Positions 1 to 5,160 of a DNA stretch of 6,745 bases are shown here, piece after piece (the first letter of the stretch is position 1; the number at the start of each line of letters is the position of its first letter). The stretch lies in NCBI GenBank assembly GCA_021833045.1, contig JAKBGP010000114.1:1-6745 (forward strand). Direction: 5' to 3'. This DNA is from Thermoplasmata archaeon (GTDB taxonomy: Archaea; Thermoplasmatota; Thermoplasmata; Thermoplasmatales; Thermoplasmataceae). Under the pieces are notes generated by a model that was not told the DNA's origin, made no database searches, and saw only the letters and a list, made by a program, of their open reading frames with translations. The position numbers and the translations under genes are program-made.

Positions 1-1
1 A

Positions 2-649
2 GAGGCAAAGAGATCTAAATTTGCGCTGGTCATGGAAGCATCTCTTAATGGAAATCTCAAAACCGAAAGAAAAGGTGTTGGAACAATAATGCTGAAAACA
101 ACAGGAAAGGCCGCGCATGCAGGACTTGACCCAAAGAAAGGTATCAATGCAATAAATGCAATGAGTTCCATAATTGAGCAGATTAAAAACTTTTCCGCGG
201 GTATTAATGATGGTACGTTAATTAACATAGGTACGATCCATGGTGGCACAAGAACCAATGTGATACCTGATATCTGTGAGATCGGAATAGATGTTAGATA
301 CAGCTCTGAAGAATCTGCAGAAAATGTGTTATTATTTCTAAAATCATTAAAAACAGGGCTGGCAGGTTCTACAACATCAGTTACCTACAGAATGAGAGAA
401 CCCATGACCAGAACAGATTTAACAAAAGATCTTTTTCAAAAAGTAAAGCTACTTGCCAGCAATATTGGATTAAATATTAATGAAGTTTCAGTTTCTGGAG
501 CAAGCGATGGAAATATCTGCTCTAAATACTGTCCAGTAATCGATGGTCTTGGAGCTGTCGGTGATGGTGCACATTCAGAAAATGAATATCTGCTCGTTGA
601 TACTCTTCCAGAACGTTCAGCCCTTTTAGGTCTGATAATGACCATGTGA
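2..649 (+). CDS. M20-family metallopeptidase, carboxypeptidase G2-like (C-terminal part, 5' truncated)
   Basis: The frame is open from base 2, so the true start lies upstream; the ATG at 32 is internal, because the preceding codons continue the family pattern (FALVMEAS). M20 enzymes are di-metal hydrolases that cleave C-terminal amino acids or N-acyl groups from amino acids. The visible part holds the end of the catalytic domain, with the Glu of VMEAS (bases 35-37) matching the metal-ligand Glu of CPG2. The dimerisation lid follows (KGVGTIMLKTTGKAAHAGLDP), with the conserved AAHAG histidine. The second catalytic segment comes last: GASDGN, then GLGAVGDGAHSENE, whose His is the last metal ligand, then LPERSALL. 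About 215 residues remain of an expected 370-410. The gene converges on a COG3375 GNAT, which would fit an N-acyl-amino-acid deacylase (desuccinylase) role. Glutamate carboxypeptidase or a plain aminoacylase are equally possible. The family is certain; the substrate is not. Confidence 0.93.
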   Translation, partial: EAKRSKFALVMEASLNGNLKTERKGVGTIMLKTTGKAAHAGLDPKKGINAINAMSSIIEQIKNFSAGINDGTLINIGTIHGGTRTNVIPDICEIGIDVRYSSEESAENVLLFLKSLKTGLAGSTTSVTYRMREPMTRTDLTKDLFQKVKLLASNIGLNINEVSVSGASDGNICSKYCPVIDGLGAVGDGAHSENEYLLVDTLPERSALLGLIMTM

Positions 650-695
650 TAACAAAATTTAATCTCAAAACCAATTAATAGTTGGTGTAGCGAAG
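650..695. terminator. Convergent intergenic region with a weak hairpin
   Basis: These 46 bases lie between two converging genes. They hold an imperfectly AT-rich hairpin, ACCAA (670-674) and TTGGT (682-686) with a 7-base loop. A run of seven A then five T follows at 702-713. That gives oligo-T on both strands just past each gene end, T7 on the minus strand inside the last codons of the GNAT gene. Archaeal termination relies mainly on oligo-T, so a bidirectional terminator is reasonable, but this is inference from position and composition. Confidence 0.3.
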
Positions 696-1481
696 TCAGG
701 TAAAAAAATTTTTATGGTATTCTAAATCTTCCTTATTACGCCTAACCATGATATACGATGAGGAATCTCTTTTAAAATCAGTCACTATAAATCCGTCAGA
801 AAACAAATCTTCTATCATAGCCCTGGTTGATAATCTAATATTAAGTGCTGTATCTTTATCATTTCTTTTTATAGATAAGAAATCCACTGGGATTTTAAAT
901 GAAATCACATCTGGCAATTCTTTAGCATTCAGTTCCTGCTTTTCATCAACTGTATTGACGCTAATCAATGGTTTTTTTTGCTCTATTTTGTCGTCAAGTA
1001 TCCACCATTCAGCTACGAACCTATCACTTGGAATCCCGTAATTGATCGAATCTTCCATATCTCCATAAAAATTTCTTAGATATGTCCTTGAAATGGCTCC
1101 AATTTTGTGAATATTAAAATTGGCATTTAAATCCATGAGTGGATCATATGTCCATGCTATAAGATCAAAACCATTCTCAATAGCCCACTCTTTTTGTCTC
1201 ATTTTCAACTTGAATCCAATACCTGAATACTTTTTATCACTTAGAACTCCAGTCATATGTGAGTAAAGGTATATCTTACCGTTTCTTCTTCCAGTAAAAC
1301 TAAAATGCATTCCTACCGCTTTTCCATCTTCCATGGCAATTAGGGCCAAACCTCCATGAAACCTCATTGCAGCAATCATATCTTTCACAAGTTGATCCAT
1401 GGTGCTCATTCCCCATGCTGACTTAATTATCGGAATCATGCCTTTTAATTTATCAGGATCCATTACGGTTTCAATTTCCAC
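696..1481 (-). CDS. COG3375-type GNAT acyltransferase (candidate N-acyl/N-succinyl-amino acid transferase)
   Basis: This 261-residue protein starts at GTG (1481). That start gives the usual family N-terminus (VEIETVMDPDKLKGMIPIIKSAWG) and lies about 30 bases from a TATA box; the ATG at codon 7 is less likely. Residues 35-110 form the GNAT core: beta strands around GGLALIAMEDGKAVGMHFSF, then SHMTGVLSDKKYSGIGFKLK (74-93), where KYSGIG is a slightly altered acyl-CoA pyrophosphate loop (Q/R-x-x-G-x-G). The COG3375 signature follows: LIAWTYDPLMDLNANFNI (107-124), YLRNFYGDMEDSIN (134-147) and GIPSDRFVAEWW (149-160). The last 100 residues are a poorly conserved extension. In bacteria, COG3375 genes sit beside N-succinylamino acid racemase and M20 deacylase genes, where a GNAT succinylates D-amino acids. 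Here the convergent M20 neighbour fits that role, but no racemase is visible. The family is firm; the substrate is inferred. Confidence 0.9.
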   Translation of the reverse strand: MEIETVMDPDKLKGMIPIIKSAWGMSTMDQLVKDMIAAMRFHGGLALIAMEDGKAVGMHFSFTGRRNGKIYLYSHMTGVLSDKKYSGIGFKLKMRQKEWAIENGFDLIAWTYDPLMDLNANFNIHKIGAISRTYLRNFYGDMEDSINYGIPSDRFVAEWWILDDKIEQKKPLISVNTVDEKQELNAKELPDVISFKIPVDFLSIKRNDKDTALNIRLSTRAMIEDLFSDGFIVTDFKRDSSSYIMVRRNKEDLEYHKNFFT

Positions 1482-1482
1482 A

Positions 1483-1500
1483 AAGTACTGTAATGTACTT
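1483..1500. promoter_or_regulatory. Perfect 6+6+6 inverted repeat ahead of the COG3375 GNAT start
   Basis: AAGTAC-TGTAAT-GTACTT is an exact inverted repeat with 6-base arms and a 6-base spacer. It lies one base upstream of the GTG start and just downstream of the TATA box, where a bound regulator would block transcription initiation. An arm of this size occurs by chance every several hundred bases, so it is the position that makes it a candidate operator. Confidence 0.35.
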
Positions 1501-1506
1501 GAGATG

Positions 1507-1516
1507 ATAAATATAT
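1507..1516 (-). promoter_or_regulatory. TATA box of the COG3375 GNAT gene
   Basis: On the minus strand the sequence reads ATATATTTAT, centred about 30 bases before the GTG at 1481. This predicts a start of transcription at or a few bases ahead of the start codon, that is, a leaderless or nearly leaderless mRNA. No Shine-Dalgarno sequence precedes the GTG, which agrees with this. Confidence 0.5.
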
Positions 1517-1714
1517 TCTTATAAGTGGGATATAGCTATAAATCAGTAAAAGCTCAATTTTATACCAATTTTAAATAGAAATATATAGGTAGTAGTTAAT
1601 TGCATCACTCATAAGGTCATAGAAATATAATACCACAGATATTAGGTAACAGCCAATCCTGCAATGCAATTGCCATTTGTGGTTTCTAAGATTACCGTGC
1701 CAGACAAAGATAGT
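1517..1714. other. Intergenic spacer behind the amidase gene, no gene seen
   Basis: This AT-rich spacer lies between the end of the amidase gene and the GNAT promoter. It contains a small hairpin, GCAAT-GCA-ATTGC (1661-1673), inside a wider pair of arms, ACCACA (1632-1637) and TGTGGT (1678-1683). No oligo-T tract follows the amidase stop on the minus strand, so no clear terminator can be named. No tRNA fold or convincing small ORF with a start signal was seen on either strand. Confidence 0.4.
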
Positions 1715-3037
1715 TCAGGAAAAGCCCTGTGGAATTGATTTATGCCAATCAGTGAGATCCTGCACAAGAGAAGCAAACTCAATACATCTTAAATCTGAAT
1801 TATTCTTTCCGATTATCTGCATTCCAACAGGAAGTTCATGTGAAAACCCAACTGGAATAGTTAATGCAGGATTTCCTGAATAATTTAAAGGCGAAAGAAA
1901 ATCAATTTCAGACATATCATCGACTTCCTCTCTTTTCTTTTGGTGAACTGTAAGAGGGGCCACGTCCTGTAATGTGGGAATTATAATTATATCGAGAGTC
2001 TTAAACTGTGAGTCTAATAGTTCCCTGTATTTCTCTCTGGATCTTTTAGCATTAACATAATCCACAGCTTTAACCCGCAAACCTTCTTCTATCTGCTCAA
2101 TAGAGCTATCTAAATAACTATCTGGATATTTTCCATAGTTCTCCCTGTGAATTAAGGCAATTTCACTTGTATCAATAATCTCATGAAAGTGCTTCATTTC
2201 CTTAAATCTCAGGCATTCTTCTTTAACATGAATATATTCAATATTCAGCTCTTTTTTAATTTTCTCAAGTGCAGCTAATGAGACTTTTTTCACACTGGAT
2301 TCACAGTATTCAAACATTTCCCAGGCAACACCCACTTTAAATTTTTTACTTTCCCTTCCTTTAATAATAAAGTTTTTTCCGGTCATTAATTCCAGTTCAA
2401 GGGTCAAATCACTGGCATATCTGGTTATAGGCCCTGCATGGTCCAGAGACCAGGATTCTGGGTAAATTCCCCCTCTGGGTATGAGGTTGTAAGTAGGTTT
2501 AAATCCAGTAACACCACACATCGCTGCTGGAATTCTAATAGATCCACCAGTATCAGTTCCAGTAGCAAATACCGACAATCCGGCTGCTACAGCCGCAGCA
2601 GACCCTCCACTAGAACCTCCAGGAATTCTTCTCAAATCCCATGGGTTTTTAGTTGGTGAAGAAATTATTCCAAGGGCAAACTCGTGAGTCACAGTTTTAC
2701 CTATAACTATACCATTTCTTCTCTTGATATTTGCTACAACCGAGGAATCTTTGGAAGGAAAATGATCTCTATAAATCGTTGATCCATAATTTGTTTCAAT
2801 ATTTTTTGTATCAAATAAATCTTTGACTGAAACTGGTATTACATTTTCCGACGACTTCGCTCTTTTTGCGCATTCTTCAAGGGAATTTAAATTCAATCTT
2901 GTGTAACTTTTGAGTTTTGTGTCCAGTTTGTGAATTCTCTCCATGAGTCTTTCTAAAACCGTGCATGGGGAAATTGCATTACTTTTTACTAGACCTTCGA
3001 TCTCATTCAACGATCTAAATTCCAAACTCAGTTCCAA
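1715..3037 (-). CDS. Amidase-signature family hydrolase
   Basis: This 440-residue protein belongs to the Ser-cisSer-Lys amidases, which hydrolyse carboxamides to acid and ammonia. All three catalytic residues are visible with the family's spacing: Lys72 in PVSVKDLFD, cis-Ser142 in the glycine-rich GGSSGGSAAAVAAG, and nucleophile Ser166 in GTDTGGSIRIPAA. Other landmarks are GFKPTY (178-183), WSLDHAGP, and near the C-terminus NYSGNPALTIPVGFS then LPVGMQIIG. The start is TTG at 3037: an in-frame stop lies at 3041-3043, and GGTGAT sits 5 bases ahead of the TTG. The cytoplasm is likely, as no signal peptide is seen. It is probably not the tRNA amidotransferase subunit GatA: it is somewhat short, the WSLDHAGPITR segment resembles general amidases, and no GatB/GatC is adjacent. 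The upstream neighbour is a glutamine amidotransferase on the same strand, 224 bases away. The natural amide substrate cannot be told from sequence. Confidence 0.94.
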   Translation of the reverse strand: MELSLEFRSLNEIEGLVKSNAISPCTVLERLMERIHKLDTKLKSYTRLNLNSLEECAKRAKSSENVIPVSVKDLFDTKNIETNYGSTIYRDHFPSKDSSVVANIKRRNGIVIGKTVTHEFALGIISSPTKNPWDLRRIPGGSSGGSAAAVAAGLSVFATGTDTGGSIRIPAAMCGVTGFKPTYNLIPRGGIYPESWSLDHAGPITRYASDLTLELELMTGKNFIIKGRESKKFKVGVAWEMFEYCESSVKKVSLAALEKIKKELNIEYIHVKEECLRFKEMKHFHEIIDTSEIALIHRENYGKYPDSYLDSSIEQIEEGLRVKAVDYVNAKRSREKYRELLDSQFKTLDIIIIPTLQDVAPLTVHQKKREEVDDMSEIDFLSPLNYSGNPALTIPVGFSHELPVGMQIIGKNNSDLRCIEFASLVQDLTDWHKSIPQGFS

Positions 3038-3042
3038 AATTT

Positions 3043-3048
3043 ATCACC
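3043..3048 (-). promoter_or_regulatory. Shine-Dalgarno site GGTGAT that decides the TTG start of the amidase
   Basis: On the minus strand GGTGAT lies 5 bases before the TTG codon and is complementary to the archaeal 16S rRNA 3' end (AUCACCUCC). Its last base is the first base of an in-frame stop codon (TAA, 3041-3043), so translation cannot begin further upstream except at the ATT next to the TTG. This is the only clear ribosome site ahead of a gene in the window. Confidence 0.65.
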
Positions 3049-3102
3049 ATGCTAACTATACTCTCCAGTAATTGAAACTACGTATTAGTTTTAGTCAACC
3101 GG

Positions 3103-3111
3103 TTTAAAAAA
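3103..3111 (-). promoter_or_regulatory. Candidate TATA box of the amidase gene
   Basis: On the minus strand TTTTTTAAA would place transcription start near 3081, leaving a leader of roughly 44 bases that includes the GGTGAT site. The region is AT-rich throughout and other boxes are possible, so this is a weak call. It agrees with a leadered mRNA, unlike the neighbouring genes. Confidence 0.28.
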
Positions 3112-3198
3112 TAATTACTATTTCATGTCTATGGATTATTTTAATTCAAGTTTTAAAGAAAATAGAACTTCTAAAGTTAATATTTATCCTCCTTATTG

Positions 3199-3210
3199 AA
3201 AAAACAAAAC
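3199..3210 (-). terminator. Oligo-T tract after the glutamine amidotransferase gene
   Basis: On the minus strand GTTTTGTTTTTT follows the amidotransferase stop by about 50 bases, with a further T5 directly after the stop (3257-3261). No strong hairpin precedes it, as is typical for archaeal oligo-U termination. If used, it separates this gene from the amidase downstream. Confidence 0.35.
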
Positions 3211-3261
3211 ATATTAAAATATTATCATCGTTCTTAGATTAGTTCACAACAGACAGAAAAA

Positions 3262-3996
3262 TTAGAGCTCATTTAAAACACCCCTCCTCACCTCTTTCAT
3301 AGTAACATTTTTAGGGAAGGAAATGGACTTTATAATACTGGAAGAAAAAACCCCATTCCACAGGTCTGTATTTCCGTGATACAACTTTACATAATCGCTA
3401 TACTCACTACCTTCTTTTACATCTGTATAGTAATACAAGTTGGACTTTCGCGTATTGCGATCTATTGAAAGAATCATCAAATTGGCGGTTGCCCTTATCA
3501 AATCCTTCTCTTTTGCAAGGGATATTGCTTTCTCCAAACGAGTTCTAAATTCTCCATTGAATGAAAGGATATATTTGAGAAATAATTGACTATCAACATA
3601 TCTCGTAAAGTTTTCAATACCAAGCTCTACCGCAATTTTTTTCTTATCAAACCATCCATTGTGCGCTAGAAATACTTCATAATCTTCATCAACTTCATAG
3701 TGTGGATGACTCTCTAGAGTTCCAACTGGTTCATCAGGGGCAGCTTTTCTGGCGTGCATAATAAACTGACCTGACCTGAAGTCTTGAATATTAGATTCAA
3801 ACACCGGAGTTCGTGATCTAAAAAATTCCAGTGAAGAACTATCGTATCTTACGTATCCGTATCCATGATCATGTGATGTTAAACTACCATCACTGTTTAC
3901 GGAGAGAGGATCGTTTCGTGTGACCTCAATAAAGGAGTCCAGTATTTTTTTATATTCTTTAGAGAAATCTCCAGATAAACAAAACATGCGACACAT
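3262..3996 (-). CDS. Stand-alone class II glutamine amidotransferase-like Ntn hydrolase
   Basis: This 244-residue protein begins MCRMF, so removal of Met exposes Cys2, the N-terminal nucleophile of class II glutaminase domains. The fold's landmarks appear in order: HDHGYGYVRY (42-51), the Arg-bearing HARKAAP (81-87), ESHPHY (95-100), the AHNGWF loop (111-116; Asn-Gly form the oxyanion hole in relatives), VDSQLFLKYIL (134-144) and a late GVFSSSII (216-222) matching the conserved 'SSE' strand. The domain fills the whole protein; no synthetase, phosphosugar isomerase or PRTase domain is attached, unlike AsnB, GlmS or PurF. The family (COG0121-like) includes EgtC-type amide hydrolases as well as glutaminases donating ammonia to a partner. 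No obvious ammonia acceptor is encoded next to it, so gamma-glutamyl amide hydrolysis is as plausible as glutaminase activity. The start is ATG at 3996, 25 bases from a TATA box; the mRNA is probably leaderless. Confidence 0.88.
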   Translation of the reverse strand: MCRMFCLSGDFSKEYKKILDSFIEVTRNDPLSVNSDGSLTSHDHGYGYVRYDSSSLEFFRSRTPVFESNIQDFRSGQFIMHARKAAPDEPVGTLESHPHYEVDEDYEVFLAHNGWFDKKKIAVELGIENFTRYVDSQLFLKYILSFNGEFRTRLEKAISLAKEKDLIRATANLMILSIDRNTRKSNLYYYTDVKEGSEYSDYVKLYHGNTDLWNGVFSSSIIKSISFPKNVTMKEVRRGVLNEL

Positions 3997-4012
3997 TCAA
4001 GCTATATCTTGA
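3997..4012. promoter_or_regulatory. Inverted repeat abutting the amidotransferase start codon
   Basis: TCAAG (3997-4001) and CTTGA (4008-4012) flank a 6-base spacer and end directly at the ATG, within the expected transcription start region of the minus-strand gene. Five-base arms are common in AT-rich DNA, so this rests mostly on position. Confidence 0.22.
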
Positions 4013-4017
4013 TGGTC

Positions 4018-4025
4018 TTTATAAA
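4018..4025 (-). promoter_or_regulatory. TATA box of the glutamine amidotransferase gene
   Basis: TTTATAAA is centred 25-26 bases before the ATG at 3996, the spacing expected if transcription begins on or next to the start codon. There is no Shine-Dalgarno sequence, so a leaderless transcript is expected. The box is palindromic, but its distance fits the minus-strand gene. Confidence 0.65.
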
Positions 4026-4162
4026 TATTCAAATCCCATCTTTAATGCTTTTATATCATAATAATTTAAGAGTCTAAGCTCTAATTTTAAAATAAGTCAA
4101 ATTAAAAATATTCTCTTCTTTGAATGGTAATATACCAAATGCAATCTGTCCGAAAATATTAG
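4026..4162. other. Spacer between divergent promoters
   Basis: This AT-rich stretch lies between the amidotransferase and tandem-GNAT promoters. It contains one exact inverted repeat, TGGTA-ATA-TACCA (4125-4137), about 100 bases ahead of the GNAT start. No ORF, tRNA or terminator was recognised. The repeat could be a regulator site, but its short arms give little weight. Confidence 0.3.
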
Positions 4163-4204
4163 TTATAAAAAAAGGATCTTAAAGCTTGGAAAATCTAGTT
4201 AAAT
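4163..4204 (+). promoter_or_regulatory. Promoter region of the tandem GNAT gene, two possible TATA boxes
   Basis: TTATAAAA (4163-4170) is the better TATA match and would start transcription near 4193, giving a leader of about 33 bases without a Shine-Dalgarno site. TAGTTAAAT (4196-4204) is a weaker box but is centred 26 bases before the ATG at 4226, the leaderless spacing of the neighbouring genes. The sequence alone does not decide between them. Confidence 0.4.
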
Positions 4205-4225
4205 CACTTTCGAATACCAAAACAT

Positions 4226-5104
4226 ATGATCAAGATCACAGAAAGGGAAAAAATTCTGGAAATCTGGAATGAGTTTTATAAATTCGATCCAACATCTCAA
4301 TTTCAACTGGAAAGGAAATATTTTAGAAATGAGTACGTGGTTCCAATAGGTGAGCAGGTAAACGAGGGGGCATTCTCACTCTTGTGTGCAAGAAATGGTG
4401 TAGATGAAGATACAGAAAAGAAAGCATGGATCTTTGCTGCTGGGTATACAAAGAAAGATGATCTTATAAAACTTCTAAAAAAACAGATAGAACAGGCAAA
4501 AAAGGTTGGAGTACAGCGTATATTTTATTCAAATTTTTCACCGGGGTATTTCTTTCCTGGCATTGATAGAGAGAAATATTCAGATCTATACGATTCGCTT
4601 GTCGAAGTAGGTTTTACTACAGATTCAGAGGCTCTAGCAATGGAAGCAGAGATAGGGGAACACCAATATATTCAAAATGAAGGAAACAAAGCCGAAATCA
4701 GAAATCTAAAAATGGAAGAAACAGAAGAACTCCTAAAAATGGTAGGAAGTAACTTTCCCCATGATTGCTACCTTAGAGTCGATGGGGTAATAAAGCACGG
4801 AAGTTTAGATCAGATCACCATTGCTATAGTAAATAATAAAATTGTTGGTTATTCCATGTATGCAAGCGGAGAGGGGCCATTTGAATCATCTCCAGGCGAG
4901 AGGTTCGGATGTTTTGAGGTTCTGGAGGATTACCGTTCCATGGGAATAGGAGGCAGACTTCTGACGGCTACACTAATAAACATGAAATCAAATGGAATTA
5001 GACATGCATACTTTTTATGGACTACAGAAAAGGCTTCACATCTATATGGAAGGTTTGGTTTCAGAATTACAAGAAAATTTCAGATAATGTCATTATTACT
5101 GTAA
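4226..5104 (+). CDS. Tandem GNAT-fold acetyltransferase
   Basis: This 292-residue protein fits the two-domain GNAT class. The N-terminal half (about 1-145) has the fold's spacing, with YTKKDDLIKLLKKQIEQAKKVGV and YFFPGIDREKYSDLYDSLVEVGF. It lacks an acyl-CoA loop, so this half is probably degenerate. The C-terminal half (about 155-292) is the active-type domain: NNKIVGYSMY (203-212), then FGCFEVLEDYRSMGIGGRLL (227-246), where R237-S-M-G-I-G is the canonical pyrophosphate-binding motif A. It ends with an aromatic HLYGRFGFRITR segment (272-283) typical of GNAT motif B. Bacterial proteins of similar layout occur next to cell-wall or sugar-related genes, but their substrates are mostly unknown. 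The gene converges on the S13 peptidase, 50 bases apart. The start at ATG 4226 is the first in frame with promoter support. The family is firm; the acceptor is unknown. Confidence 0.88.
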   Translation: MIKITEREKILEIWNEFYKFDPTSQFQLERKYFRNEYVVPIGEQVNEGAFSLLCARNGVDEDTEKKAWIFAAGYTKKDDLIKLLKKQIEQAKKVGVQRIFYSNFSPGYFFPGIDREKYSDLYDSLVEVGFTTDSEALAMEAEIGEHQYIQNEGNKAEIRNLKMEETEELLKMVGSNFPHDCYLRVDGVIKHGSLDQITIAIVNNKIVGYSMYASGEGPFESSPGERFGCFEVLEDYRSMGIGGRLLTATLINMKSNGIRHAYFLWTTEKASHLYGRFGFRITRKFQIMSLLL

Positions 5105-5143
5105 AATCATTCAGCCTATATGTGGTAAATCAAACAATTTGAA

Positions 5144-5160
5144 AAATAGTTTCTCTATTT
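5144..5160. terminator. AT-rich hairpin in the convergent intergenic region
   Basis: AAATAG (5144-5149) and CTATTT (5155-5160) form a 6-base stem with a 5-base loop between the tandem GNAT gene and the S13 gene; the right arm overlaps the S13 stop codon. The stem is weak, and a T5 run follows on the minus strand (5142-5146). It may help end both transcripts; this is inferred from position. Confidence 0.3.

Noticed and set aside
681..705. tRNA-like string (TTGGTGTAGCGAAGTCAGG) near the M20/GNAT junction
   Set aside because: It resembles a D-arm, but no acceptor stem, anticodon arm or TpsiC arm follows, and it runs into the GNAT coding end.
436..1041. Open frames opposite the M20 gene (436-645, minus) and the COG3375 gene (748-1041, plus)
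   Set aside because: Both lie wholly inside well-supported genes on the other strand, show no family motifs and have no promoter or ribosome site.
1632..1683. Nested ACCACA...TGTGGT and GCAAT-GCA-ATTGC pairing as a structured RNA
   Set aside because: Stems of five to six bases separated by 40 bases do not make a convincing RNA fold, and nothing matches a known riboswitch or ncRNA.
1677..2659. Plus-strand open frames at 1677-1883 and 2438-2659
   Set aside because: They are antisense to the amidase; the second is a Ser/Arg-rich translation of the complement of its glycine-serine motif region, a typical shadow.
3187..3193. GGAGGAT on the minus strand between amidotransferase and amidase genes
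   Set aside because: No ATG, GTG or TTG at a suitable distance opens a frame of meaningful length.
3283..3297. Strong Shine-Dalgarno-like GGTGAGGAGGGGTG on the minus strand
   Set aside because: It encodes the Glu-Val-Arg-Arg-Gly near the amidotransferase C-terminus; the only downstream ATG opens a frame of 12 codons.
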